A stretch of DNA of 64,000 bases from positions 3,837,617 to 3,901,616 of the forward strand of contig OX638346.1 of NCBI GenBank assembly GCA_951813515.1, read 5' to 3'. Position 1 is the first letter of the stretch, and each line of letters opens with the position of its first letter. The notes under the pieces are model-generated. The model was given only the letters and a program-made list of their open reading frames with translations, was not told the DNA's origin and did no database searches. This document shows positions 35,473-45,978 of the stretch, piece by piece. The stretch is from an uncultured Pseudomonadales bacterium (GTDB lineage Bacteria; Pseudomonadota; Gammaproteobacteria; Pseudomonadales; Azotimanducaceae). The translations under genes and the position numbers were made by a program.

Positions 35473-36482
35473 TGAAGCCGACCGATCTCTCCGTGCATCT
35501 GACCGCCTATCTCTCGCACCACCTCGCGGCGCAGCGCAACCTTAGCCCGAACACCATCCGGGCCTACCGCGACACGTTCACGCTGCTGCTCCGGTATTGC
35601 CGCGACCAGCGGGGGATGCCCCTCGAACGTCTGTGCCTCAAGCAGCTCGACGTGCCGCTGGTGGAGGCGTTCCTCGACCATCTGGAGGACGACAGGCAGG
35701 TTTCGATCCGCACGCGCAACTACCGGCTCGCTGCTCTGCATGCGTTCTTTCGGTACGTGCAGTCGGAAGCCCCCGACCACCTGCTGCAGTGTCAGCGCAT
35801 CATCGCCATTCCGTTGCGTCGCCATCCGCGCAGCACGGTCGGCTACCTCGCCAAGGAGGACCTCGCCAGGATCCTCGCGCAGCCCGATGTCCACAGCAGC
35901 GCCGGCCGGAGGGACGCCGTTCTCCTCAGCGTGCTCTACGACACCGGCGCGCGCGTACAGGAGTTGATCGACATGAGCGCGGGCGACGTGCGGCTGGAGC
36001 CGCCCGCCCAGGTTCGCCTGTTCGGCAAGGGCCGGAAGATGCGCGCCGTGCCGCTGATGGACGCGACGGCGCGGCTGCTTCGCGACCACCTGCGCGAGTG
36101 CGGCATGGACCGGCCCGAGCGGTTCGAAGACCCGCTGTTCAAGAACCGGCAAGGCGCGCGGCTCACGCGTTGGGGCGTACGGTACATCCTGGACAAGCAC
36201 GTTCGGGCGGCGCGCAACGCCCATCCGGAGTTCACCCAACCGGTCACTCCCCACACCCTGCGGCACAGCAAGGGGATGCACCTGCTTCAGAGCGGCATCT
36301 CGCTGGAGATCATCAGGGACTTCCTCGGCCACGCGCATGTCCTGACGACCCAGATCTACGCCCGGGCCAACCTCGAGATGAAGCGCAAGGCACTCGCGCA
36401 GATGCCCGAAGACTCGACCTTCCCGGACATCCCGTCCTGGAAGAAGGATCGCACACTGCTCGATTGGCTTCATTCGCTGTGA
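35469..36482 (+). CDS. ritC: RIT tyrosine recombinase C
   Basis: Third gene of the trio, 337 residues. It has the usual core-binding domain (NLSPNTIRAYRDTFTLLLRYC) and catalytic motifs LYDTGARVQEL (Arg), TPHTLRHSKGMHLL, FLGHAHV and TTQIYARAN with the Tyr nucleophile. It is the most XerC/D-like of the three. It ends 56 bases before the right terminal repeat. Confidence 0.88.
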   Translation: MMKPTDLSVHLTAYLSHHLAAQRNLSPNTIRAYRDTFTLLLRYCRDQRGMPLERLCLKQLDVPLVEAFLDHLEDDRQVSIRTRNYRLAALHAFFRYVQSEAPDHLLQCQRIIAIPLRRHPRSTVGYLAKEDLARILAQPDVHSSAGRRDAVLLSVLYDTGARVQELIDMSAGDVRLEPPAQVRLFGKGRKMRAVPLMDATARLLRDHLRECGMDRPERFEDPLFKNRQGARLTRWGVRYILDKHVRAARNAHPEFTQPVTPHTLRHSKGMHLLQSGISLEIIRDFLGHAHVLTTQIYARANLEMKRKALAQMPEDSTFPDIPSWKKDRTLLDWLHSL

Positions 36483-36537
36483 CGTTGGCGAGGCCACACG
36501 CGAGGCCGAATAGTCGCGATCCGCCGCATCCGACAGG

Positions 36538-36624
36538 TTTTATGTGGCGTCCTGCAAAGCCAGGTCCTTTGCGGTCAGCAACTTGAGGGCGATACTCCAC
36601 ATAAAAGCTCTCTCACCTCAAGCG
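36538..36624. repeat. Right terminal repeat of the RIT element
   Basis: TTTTATGTGG (36538-36547) and TACTCCACATAAAA (36593-36606) form the inner and outer sites, and CTCACCTCAA (36612-36621) matches the outer edge of the left end in inverted orientation. The inner site is less exact than its left counterpart (GGCGTCC in place of GGAGTAG). Confidence 0.85.
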
Positions 36625-36627
36625 CCT

Positions 36628-36647
36628 ATATGTGGAGCTCCACATAT
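36628..36647. repeat. 20-bp perfect palindrome next to the RIT right end
   Basis: ATATGTGGAGCTCCACATAT is perfectly self-complementary. It shares the ATGTGGAG core with the RIT terminal sites but lies four bases outside the right end. It could be the recombinase target into which the element inserted, or part of a longer end. Confidence 0.75.
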
Positions 36648-36755
36648 CGCCGGTTCCATCGCTACTGATCCCGCCTCTTCGCCGGGGCGCGCAATCTCGC
36701 GGTTGCGCGTCCCGGTCCCTTCCCCCCGCCCGCGAGCGAGCCCCTCCGGCCCGCT

Positions 36756-37619
36756 TCACGCACCACAGTAAATCGACGACACCTCGCGTCTCCCGTGTCC
36801 GAGCTCCGCCGCGATCGTCTGCCGCGCCTCGGTGTCGATCCGCCGTCTCGCCCCCGTCAGCGACCGCTGTGGCGGCCCCCCAGCCGCCGGCGCCTTCCAG
36901 CCCGTGATCTCCTCGTAGCGGGATTGAGCATAGTGATGCCGAAGCCCGTGCATGCGGTAAAGGCCCGCCGCGCGCGTCTGGCTCTCGTACACCTTGAGTT
37001 GCTGTTTGTAGTTGCGCTCGGGCGGGATCAGCGCGCCGCTCCCCGCCAAGCGGCGCGCCTCGTCGAGCAGCCTGCGCTGGCTGTCCCTCAGAACGGGCAC
37101 CTCGCGCGGCCTGCCGCCCTTGGTGGTCGAGCCCTTCAGCCGGATGCGGTCGCCCCGGTCGTCCCTCGACGGCGTGAACTTGATCGCCTCTTCCCGCCTT
37201 AGCCCAAACTCCGCCTCGAGGCGCAGCGCCATCGCCACGTGCGCGTCCCTGACGAGCGCCAGCTTGTCCGGGTCGAGGACCACGCTCTTATTCTCGTTGG
37301 TCACGTACTCGCGGTTGGCGATGCCCAGCGCAGCGTTGACCGGCACCACGCCCGGACGGCCGATCCGGTTCGCCCACCAGCGCACGTGCGCCATCCTGTT
37401 CTTCATTGTCCCGACGGAGCGCCCCTGGCGCTTCCATTCGCCGACCAGCGCAACGACGTGCTTGCGCTTCAGCCCGGCCGCCCGCAGGCCCTTGAAGCCG
37501 AGATCGTGCAGGGTGTCCGCCATCTGCGCGAGCGCGTAGGAGCGCGCCGTGCGCGTCCCGTGGGAGCCGTCGTCGTGCGCCGCCTGCAGGCGCTTCAGGT
37601 CGTAGTTCAGGTCGCGCAC
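36756..37619 (-). CDS. Integrase-domain tyrosine recombinase (mobile-island type)
   Basis: The 287-residue protein resembles the integrase family found in proteobacterial genomic islands and phages: RDLNYDLKRL start, MKNRMAHVRWWANRIG in the core-binding half, then FGLRREEAIKF with catalytic Arg, KGSTTKGGRPREVPVL, HGLRHHYAQ, AELGHGR and the C-terminal SSIYCGA with the Tyr. The GTG at 37619 is chosen because GGAGG precedes it and it gives the family N-terminus. It is not part of the RIT trio and faces it. Confidence 0.8.
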   Translation of the reverse strand: MRDLNYDLKRLQAAHDDGSHGTRTARSYALAQMADTLHDLGFKGLRAAGLKRKHVVALVGEWKRQGRSVGTMKNRMAHVRWWANRIGRPGVVPVNAALGIANREYVTNENKSVVLDPDKLALVRDAHVAMALRLEAEFGLRREEAIKFTPSRDDRGDRIRLKGSTTKGGRPREVPVLRDSQRRLLDEARRLAGSGALIPPERNYKQQLKVYESQTRAAGLYRMHGLRHHYAQSRYEEITGWKAPAAGGPPQRSLTGARRRIDTEARQTIAAELGHGRREVSSIYCGA

Positions 37620-38669
37620 CGCAACCTCCTTCGGGCTTGACGACCTCGCTATAGCCGGTGCCCGCGGCCCGGTCAAAGACCGCGCGTGTATCAATTCGGT
37701 AAACGCGAAACCGCGCGAAACGCCGTGCGCCGGAGCGACGCCGGTTGCGCCTCTGGAAGTTTTTTCGGTGGGTGCTGGAAGGGAATCTACCGCGCCCGGC
37801 GCCGCGTCAGCGGCCCGGGCCGGCGTTCGGGTTAGTTTTGCTGGGCGATCCGCCGTCCTTCGACAAGGACGATGCGAACCCGCATTGCTGCGTCGAGCCC
37901 CAAAGATGCAGTTGCCGTGCCGTCGCTTGCGGCGACCCCGGCGTGTCTTTCGACATGGGCCGGTGGCCTCTTGTTCGGCGCCGATGGCGTCCCGGTCGCG
38001 GCGTTTGTCCACCGCACGTCCGGGAATGCCTCCCCGGTCCCCCGCGACTCGCCTCGGTCGCCACGACAGTCCCGGCTTCGATCGAGGACTCTGCTTCGTC
38101 CCGTCGTGCTCCGCGACTTTTCCGAAGGTCTCGCGAAGCCGCCGCCCTGCCGTGTGCTGGATGTCCCTGCGAACCGGCTTTGTGGCCGCCTGGCGCATCC
38201 GTCGATTCGCCCCTGCCGCCTGTAATGCGGCGACATGGCGCGTCCGTGCCGACGGGGTGCATCTCCCCATGCGATCCGCGATACTGGCGCATCGGAATCG
38301 CGTGGCACCTCGGCGTCGGCAGCCGCAAGCTACGGCTGCCGCGCCCGCCGGATTTCCACCGGGCTGTCCGGTTTCCCGGTCTGATCGAGATGGCTCCCGA
38401 CCCACCGCCCCAGGGCGGCCCCAAACGGCCGGGAATATACACTTGGCACCAATGCAGCACCAGACAAGAATGTTTAGCAGCCTTGCCGCCGCTGGCCGCA
38501 ATGCCGATTTAGCGCCCCGTCACTACCGGATTTCCGCGACCGCTTCTCACGCCGCGCAGCAGCGCTGCGACGTTGTGCGAACCCGGTGTAGTGACGGGGC
38601 GCGGCGGCTTGCGCCACAGGCCTACAGTCGACGTGGGCCCGCCGGGCACGTGGCGTACAATGCCGGACC
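37620..38669. other. 1-kb stretch with no recognisable gene
   Basis: Long open frames occur on both strands here, as expected from high GC, but none shows a family motif, sensible start or even composition. The first bases serve as the integrase leader. The rest may be decayed island DNA between the integrase and the hicBA remnant. Confidence 0.4.
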
Positions 38670-38822
38670 ATGGCCACCGGCGAACACGAAACGGTCCCGA
38701 AGGGCGCTCCAGCCGCTCGGGCGCCGTGCGTGCTCACCGACTACCTCGACCACGCCATCCCTGTGCTCGCCGGCATCGATCTGAATGCCGAGCCCGTCCG
38801 TGAACCGCTGGACGCCGTGTAG
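38670..38822 (+). pseudogene. hicB-like antitoxin remnant
   Basis: A 50-codon frame starts with an ordinary HicB N-terminal helix (LTDYLDHAI) and then runs straight into a HicB-like C-terminal end (IPVLAGIDLN). The 50 or so residues normally between these parts, the strand-rich HicB core, are missing, so an internal deletion is likely. It overlaps the start of the hicA-like remnant, as in real hicBA pairs. Confidence 0.5.
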
Positions 38823-39029
38823 CCGCCGCGTCTTCGTCCGCCGCCTGCGCGCGCTCGGCTTCGACGGTCCCTGGTCCGGCTTCCCGCACCATTTCATGGT
38901 GCTCGACGGCCACCGCTTGGCGCTGCCGTCGAACGATGAGTACTCCGTGCGCAGCTACGCATGATGCTGCGCGAGGTCGAGGCCATCCTGGGACGCCGCC
39001 TCCGCGCCGCCGACTGGGCCCGGCTGTAG
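38800..39029 (+). pseudogene. hicA-like toxin remnant, frameshifted
   Basis: The frame from the GTG at 38800 gives VNRWTPCSRRVFVRRLRALGFDGPW and HHFMVLDGHRLALPSNDEYSV, matching small HicA mRNA-interferase toxins (RRLRALGF, H.FMV, L.LPN.....SV). After SV the expected continuation QLRMMLREVEAIL lies in another frame (from 38952), so one or two bases were gained or lost near 38950. The catalytic-type His is present but the product would be truncated. Confidence 0.55.
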
Positions 39030-39035
39030 CCGTAC

Positions 39036-39407
39036 GTGTTGGGCCGCCACGCCTCCCTAAGGCTGGCACGATGCATCGAGCAGTGCCGCGACGCCTCCAT
39101 CGGAGAACGCCTGCGCGAAAACAGCGCCGCCGCCCTCACGGCCTACCTGCAACCTCTCGCCTCCGGCCTCGAGACGATCGCCGCGCCTCGACTCGAGGTC
39201 ACACTCGCCGACTACCTCGATCTCCTCCGGGACATCGCCGCAGCTTTGGCGGAACCCGCCCCACGACCGACGGACCGAGTCTCCCGCTGGATCGCACGCA
39301 CCGCCTCCCTGCGCAAGCGCCAGCGCGCATATGGGACCTTCCAATCCTTACAACGGTGGACTGAAAAGCGAGGCTTCCAGATGCGCGAGACTCCTCTGCC
39401 GTCCTGA
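39036..39407 (+). CDS. Hypothetical protein
   Basis: A 123-residue frame with even amino acid composition, mostly helical (GERLRENSAAALTAYLQPLASGLETI, TLADYLDLLRDIAAALAE), ending RWTEKRGFQMRETPLPS. I do not recognise it. The GTG start has no clear ribosome binding site. It follows the hicBA remnant and may itself be part of a decayed region. Confidence 0.3.
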   Translation: MLGRHASLRLARCIEQCRDASIGERLRENSAAALTAYLQPLASGLETIAAPRLEVTLADYLDLLRDIAAALAEPAPRPTDRVSRWIARTASLRKRQRAYGTFQSLQRWTEKRGFQMRETPLPS

Positions 39408-39624
39408 TCCTTCACGCTGCAGGTCAACGGCCTCAACTTCGTCCTGGACGCCATCGGAGTAACTCTTTTCTCACCGCCTCAGCTGCGACACAACGGAGCT
39501 GACACATCACGAGGCCTCCTCGTCGACGGCAAGCACCCTCGTACGGTTCTGCACCGTGCGTAGCCCCATTCTGGGCTTCCGATTGCCCGTCCCTACTCGT
39601 TGACCCAAGTCCACATGGTGGTTG

Positions 39625-39690
39625 CGTGCGTCCCGAATCCAGCGTGTGTCCCGAATCCAGATAGATATGTGTGTCCCGAATCCAGATAAT
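39625..39690. repeat. Short-repeat array C upstream of selA
   Basis: Three copies of GTGTGTCCCGAATCCAG (first copy GTGCGTCCCGAATCCAG) follow one another at about 39625-39643, 39643-39660 and 39668-39685. The next bases before selA again carry CATGTCCCG. The GTGTGTCC.GAA core is shared with arrays A and B. The last copy ends about 14 bases before the selA ATG, so the repeats occupy the place of a selA leader or promoter. The 200 bases before the array hold nothing recognisable. Confidence 0.85.
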
Positions 39691-39698
39691 CGACCGTC

Positions 39699-41062
39699 AT
39701 GTCCCGCAGATCGCTACCCAGTGTCGACGCCGTGCTGTCGGACGAGTCCGTCGCGCCCGTCATCGGGCATTGGGGGCTGCAGGTGGTCAAGGACGCCGTG
39801 CGCCAGCTCCAGCAGGAAGCCCGCGGAAGCGAGGTTCCCGACTGGGCGACTCGAACATCGGGCTATGCGTCCGCGATAGACGACTGGATCACCAGTAGTG
39901 TTGGGCAGGGGTACCGGCGCGTATTCAACCTCACGGGCACCATCATCCACACCAACCTGGGCCGGTCGACCCTGAGCTCCGAAGCCATGACGGCCGCGAT
40001 AGCGGCGGCGACGCGACCCGTCACGCTGGAGTACGACCTGCGGACCGGTCGGCGCGGCACCCGGGAAGGCATCGTCACGCACAGGTTGAAGCTCCTGACC
40101 AGCGCCGAAGCGGCCACGGTGGTCAACAACAACGCCGCCGCGGTGATGCTCGTGCTCAATACTCTGGCGCTGGACCGATCCGTACCGGTATCCCGCGGAG
40201 AACTGATCGAAATCGGCGGCAGCTTCCGCATTCCCGACATCATGGCCCGCTCCGGCAGCCGCCTGGTCGAGGTGGGCACCACCAACCGCACGCATCCGAG
40301 CGACTATGAGGAGGCCATCGACAGCTCCACCTCACTGCTGCTGAAGGTGCATCCGAGCAACTACCACATCGAGGGTTTCACGACGTCGGTCTCCGAGAAG
40401 GAACTCGTCCGCCTCGGCAAGGCGCACGACCTTCCAGTCTGCATCGACCTCGGCAGCGGTACGCTGCTGGACCTCGAACGCTTCGGCCTCCCGCACGAAC
40501 CCACACCGCGCGAGATGATCGCGGCGGGCGTGGACCTCGTCACGTTCTCCGGCGACAAGCTGCTCGGTGGCGTCCAGGCGGGCATCGTCGTGGGGCGCGC
40601 CGACCTTGTCGCCCGACTCGACAGTAACCCGATGAAGCGCGCGCTGAGGTCAGACAAGATCACGCTCGCAATTCTTGACGCGACGCTGCGCGCATATGAA
40701 GACGAATCCACCGTGGCCAAGCGCATCCCGTTGCTCGCCACGTTGATGACGCCCCTTGAGGAACTCGACGCGCGCGCCACAGCCGTATCGGAAGCGCTCG
40801 CAGGCCGTACCGACGAAGCGCTGTCCATCAGCATCGAGACATCGCAATGCCAACTCGGCAGCGGTGCCCTGCCCGATCGGCATGTACCGAGTCGCGCCGT
40901 CGCAATTTCAGGTCACGGACGGGCGATTGAGCAACTCGCCGCAAAGCTCCGGCGCCTGCCCGTTCCCGTCGTCTCGCGTCGGCAATCCGGACGGCTGTGG
41001 CTCGACATGCGGTGCGCCGACCCGCTGGATGAACTGATCACCTCGCTCAAGACGCTCGCGTC

Positions 41063-41066
<4 letters not shown>
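39699..41066 (+). CDS. selA: L-seryl-tRNA(Sec) selenium transferase
   Basis: SelA converts seryl-tRNA(Sec) to selenocysteinyl-tRNA(Sec) with selenophosphate. The 455-residue PLP enzyme has the family N-terminus (RSLPSVDAVL), NLTGTIIHTNLGRS, GELIEIGGSFRIPDIM and the PLP lysine (about 287) in TFSGDKLLGGVQAGI. Length matches E. coli SelA (463). It overlaps selB by four bases. The start has no clear ribosome binding site, and repeats lie directly upstream. Confidence 0.95.
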
Positions 41067-42928
<1,862 letters not shown>

Positions 42929-42933
42929 ATCGC

Positions 42934-43027
42934 GGAAGAGTATCGCTCCCGGTGGGGCGCGCGGCCTTCAAAGCCGTTGAGACGCGCAAACCGTGTCTGG
43001 TGGGTTCGACTCCTACCTCTTCCGCCA
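42934..43027 (+). tRNA. selC: tRNA-Sec, anticodon TCA
   Basis: The 94-base gene has GGAAGAG pairing with CTCTTCC plus encoded G-CCA (43024-43027). The D stem has six pairs (CGCTCC/GGGGCG), typical of tRNA-Sec. The anticodon stem CGGC/GCCG encloses CTTCAAA with TCA at 42968-42970. A long variable arm (AGACGCG/CGTGTCT) and T arm (GTGGG/CCTAC with TTCGACT) follow. It lies five bases after selB. This shows that the organism decodes UGA as selenocysteine. Confidence 0.96.
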
Positions 43028-43152
43028 GGACCATGCAGCATCATGAGGTTTGATTGCGCTTCATTGCCGTCTGGCAGACTGGCCGCCACCCTTCCTTCTT
43101 TCGTTTGTCGACGCCCCCTTGCGCCTGGCTATTCATCCGCGAGCCGCCCGCA

Positions 43153-43968
43153 TCACACCGGCCCTCCCGCGATCGCATCCGCGCAACGCGTGCAGCCCGC
43201 CCGATCACAGCGCGTCAACTCGGGATTTTCCCGAATCGCCGCTGCGCAGAGACAAAGGACATCCCTTGCGGAGAAAGCCCGCCAAAGGCTGTCGCCGACG
43301 CGGTCGCGCTGCTCGATACCGGCGAGTATTTCGGCGAAAGCACCGAAGCCGCGGGAGCAACCTCCCACCGCAACGGTGACCGCCTGGCCGTCCGGGCCGT
43401 TCGCCCAGCGCCGGAAAGGGCGCCTGCCGGCCAACTCTTCCGCCGCGTGCAGCGCCGTCATCGAGTCAAGCCCGACACCCATCAGGAGGATGAATCCGCC
43501 GTGCGCGGCCAACGCGCGGATCGGTGCGTATACGTCGAGTAGGCTCTGCGTCGAAACCAGGGCATCCCCCATCGGGCCTGCGGCCGCGAGCGAGTTGAGC
43601 GGATGCGCGCCCCGCGCCGCCCCCGGCATGCCCACGAGCGCGGCGGCCACCGCGCCCATGTCCCGGTCCACTTCGCCGCATTCGGGCGTGAATACGCGTC
43701 CGACGCCGCCCGTCGGACCGCGAAACCCCGGATCGACGCCATTTCGCGCCAGCGGCGCCAGGCTCCGAGGCCTGGGCACCCCAAAGGCCCAAGAGAACGC
43801 AGGCACCATCACTGTGCGGCCGCGTTCTTCAAGCAGCCCGCCCAGAACCGACGGCGCGCCGCCACGCACACGACCGAATGAAGCAAGACTGCCGTGGACC
43901 ATCACCAAGCCGCTACCGAATCCCATTCGGTCCGCAGCCGACCTGACGTCGCGGCTGGAGATTGGCAT
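43153..43968 (-). CDS. AAC(3) family N-acetyltransferase
   Basis: The 271-residue protein resembles AAC(3)/YokD enzymes, which transfer acetyl groups from acetyl-CoA to aminoglycosides or other amines: VMVHGSLASFGRVRGGA, VMVPAFSW, then FRGPTGGVGRVFTPECGEVDRD and MGVGLDSMTALHAAEE. Family members often act on unknown substrates, so resistance should not be assumed. The C-terminus has an unusual short Cys group (CDRAGCTRC). It is convergent with selC. Confidence 0.8.
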   Translation of the reverse strand: MPISSRDVRSAADRMGFGSGLVMVHGSLASFGRVRGGAPSVLGGLLEERGRTVMVPAFSWAFGVPRPRSLAPLARNGVDPGFRGPTGGVGRVFTPECGEVDRDMGAVAAALVGMPGAARGAHPLNSLAAAGPMGDALVSTQSLLDVYAPIRALAAHGGFILLMGVGLDSMTALHAAEELAGRRPFRRWANGPDGQAVTVAVGGCSRGFGAFAEILAGIEQRDRVGDSLWRAFSARDVLCLCAAAIRENPELTRCDRAGCTRCADAIAGGPV

Positions 43969-44130
43969 CGTCTTCTGCCGGCCTACCTACAGGGGCCCGC
44001 GAACATACTCCATCGGTCGCCAACCCACCATAAGCGTTCGCGCCCCGCGATATCTTCCGAGGATCGGTCAACCGAATCTAGTCGCCGTGCAATCCGGAAT
44101 ACGACCCCTGACGCAGACGACTCGTCTACG

Positions 44131-44706
44131 TTACTCGTGCACTATGCGGACTCGCGGCCATCTTTTCGTGTACATCTTCTCGGCGATCCGCCTCTCGTAC
44201 GTCTCGACGCTCACCCGCCTGGGATTCCGGCGGACCACCATCGAGAATAGATCGTCGAGTCCCAGCGGGGCCGTGATCGCGATGCCGCCATCCGCCTGCA
44301 GGCCGACGGCGACGGCCAGCGCGGTCTCCGGCCAGGTCTCCGCGGCATCTCGCATAGAGCGAAGCGGCTCTACTTCATGGCCGAACACCTTGTGAAACCA
44401 CAGATGCACGGCGGCTTGATTCTTCACGTCCCAAGTCAGGTCGGGGCTGAGTTCCCTCAGCCGCCTCTCGTATCGTTTCTCCGTGGCTTCCGACAGGTCG
44501 TCCGGATCGAAATAGGGCACATCCACATCCGCCAGAAACGACGGGGTCGAGTACGCGTGCAAGGCGTCCCACACGGCGTTTCGAACCGCGCCGCTGCCGA
44601 TACACGCTTCCGGCGGGGCGACCGAGCGAACGGCGCGCAATGCGCCCATGAACCACGACGTATTCCGGATGATTCGCCTTAGTTCGTGTTCGAGATCTTC
44701 AGCCAT
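44131..44706 (-). CDS. Nucleotidyltransferase family protein (DUF925)
   Basis: The 191-residue protein matches the NTP_transf_6 (DUF925) family: GSGAVRNAVWDALH as the nucleotide-binding loop, LADVDVPYFDPDDLS with the metal-binding Asp pair, VKNQAAVHLWFHKVFG, and the C-terminal TAPLGLDDLFSMVVRRNP. The cellular role of this family is unknown. The ATG at 44706 matches relatives' N-termini; an in-frame TTG lies 12 codons upstream. Confidence 0.8.
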   Translation of the reverse strand: MAEDLEHELRRIIRNTSWFMGALRAVRSVAPPEACIGSGAVRNAVWDALHAYSTPSFLADVDVPYFDPDDLSEATEKRYERRLRELSPDLTWDVKNQAAVHLWFHKVFGHEVEPLRSMRDAAETWPETALAVAVGLQADGGIAITAPLGLDDLFSMVVRRNPRRVSVETYERRIAEKMYTKRWPRVRIVHE

Positions 44707-44781
44707 TCTCCGGTACGGGTCATTGGCCGTTGCGCGGGGCAATGCCCGCCAGTCAGAGCAGCGCGTCCAGGTCCTTGTTGA

Positions 44782-45429
44782 TCAGAATTCCAGCGGTGGC
44801 CCCACCACGCCGGTCTCTCTCTGGCTAGGCACGCCCGGCAAGCCGACGGATGCGGTGGACACGCGACGCACTTCGCCCCTGGCCACGCGCCAACTCTCGT
44901 CCGGCTCGAAAATCCCCTCCACCTCCTCTCTCTCGAGTTCGACGACATCGCGCAGCTCGGTGGTGTGCAGGCCTCCGGAAGTCCGGACAACGAGCTTCAC
45001 TAGCAACGGAAAGCCATAGTCGCGATTCATCCAGAACTCCAGCTCGGCGCCAGCTTGCTTCACCAAGGATCCAGCGCAGTCCAGGCCGTTGATTTCGCGT
45101 ACGCCCAGATCGACCGCGTTCTTCGAAATCGCACCCCAAGAGGGATGCTTCGGAAAGCGGCGATCCGACGGATCCATTCGGTGGGTGCTGTACACGCCCC
45201 GCCTTGAGTTGGCTTTCCAGACGACGCCGGCGTCCGGGTCAATGGCCATCGACCAGTCGTCGATGTCGTGCCGGTACCGGCCCCTCTCGTCTTGAGCCCA
45301 GCGCCCGACCTCGACTCGGATGTGGCCACCCTCGGTTTCGGTGACCACGTGCTCGGCCTGGATTGTTCTCCCCGCGCCGTGCGCGGCGAGGCTGACAAAG
45401 GCCAGCGTGAAGATAGCGATCACTTTCAT
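44782..45429 (-). CDS. Secreted or periplasmic protein of unknown function
   Basis: The 215-residue protein begins with a clear signal peptide (MKVIAIFTLAFVSLAAHGAG, cleavage probably after AHG). The mature part is strand-rich (EHVVTETEGGHIRVEVGRW, WSMAIDPDAGVVWKAN, LLVKLVVRTSG), like lipoprotein-carrier or DUF4412-like folds, but no defined family is recognised. It lies 75 bases upstream of the nucleotidyltransferase gene in the same direction. Confidence 0.65.
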   Translation of the reverse strand: MKVIAIFTLAFVSLAAHGAGRTIQAEHVVTETEGGHIRVEVGRWAQDERGRYRHDIDDWSMAIDPDAGVVWKANSRRGVYSTHRMDPSDRRFPKHPSWGAISKNAVDLGVREINGLDCAGSLVKQAGAELEFWMNRDYGFPLLVKLVVRTSGGLHTTELRDVVELEREEVEGIFEPDESWRVARGEVRRVSTASVGLPGVPSQRETGVVGPPLEF

Positions 45430-45978
45430 TCCAACCTCCCTCGTTCGTCGTGTTGGCGCTGCCGAACCGTGACTCCCTGTCCTCCCGAGCGAGCGCTTGC
45501 GCCTCGAAGTCTAGCGAGGCCTCGCCTCAGACCCACGAAGCATGTGATCGAACTTCCATGCTATGGATCTAATTGCACATTAGTGAGTTTTGAAACCCAA
45601 CCGCAAACATAGAACGCGCTCAAGAATTCTAGCGCACGTCGCGCGATCGGTTTCTGAACCTAAGCTGAACGAACCCGAGATCGAAGCCATGGCGAAGCGG
45701 TGGCTCGCCACAAGGGAGAAGTGGAGACGCTGGCGCGCGTGCTGGACCCGGCCATTCCATCCGCGTGTTTCCAAGTCGGCCCGACAGAACATGGACCGGA
45801 TGCGGCGTCGCCTTCGGCCCGCGATCTATTCGCCTACGGCGAACCGAGCCCGCCGGCGGTCTCGGCCCTTCGGTCCCGGCGAGCGTCCAGACTCGACCCG
45901 CGAGGTCGGCTCGCTCGGCCAGTGCTAACATAGACATATGGCGGAGACTGGCGCGTTCCTACGACCGGGGGAGGACAG
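45430..45978. other. Spacer without a supported gene
   Basis: About 550 bases separate divergent genes. An Arg/Trp-rich frame of 112 codons from 45590 on the plus strand has no recognisable family and ends in low-complexity sequence, so I do not call it. The last bases carry GGGGGAGGA before the next gene. Confidence 0.35.

Larger units (their letters stand above)
33090..36624 (+). mobile_element. RIT element (recombinase in trio), apparently complete
   Basis: Three overlapping tyrosine recombinase genes in one direction lie between inverted terminal sequences; this is the defining layout of RIT elements. The outer 32 bases at each end (33090-33121 and 36593-36624) match in inverted orientation at 27 of 32 positions. 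Total length is about 3.5 kb, usual for the class. All three recombinases keep their catalytic motifs. No target-site duplication is evident. Confidence 0.88.

Noticed and set aside
36756..38501. Integrase with a 580-residue product
   Set aside because: The upstream part has no domain; a GTG with GGAGG gives the normal 287-residue protein.
37768..38784. Long frames in the integrase upstream region
   Set aside because: No motif, no even composition, frames on both strands equally long.
38650..39029. Possible selenoprotein through the TGA at 38962
   Set aside because: The frame after this TGA does not continue the HicA family, whereas a one-base shift does, so frameshift is the simpler reading.
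43153..43968. Aminoglycoside resistance gene
   Set aside because: Only family-level similarity to AAC(3); many members have other or unknown substrates.
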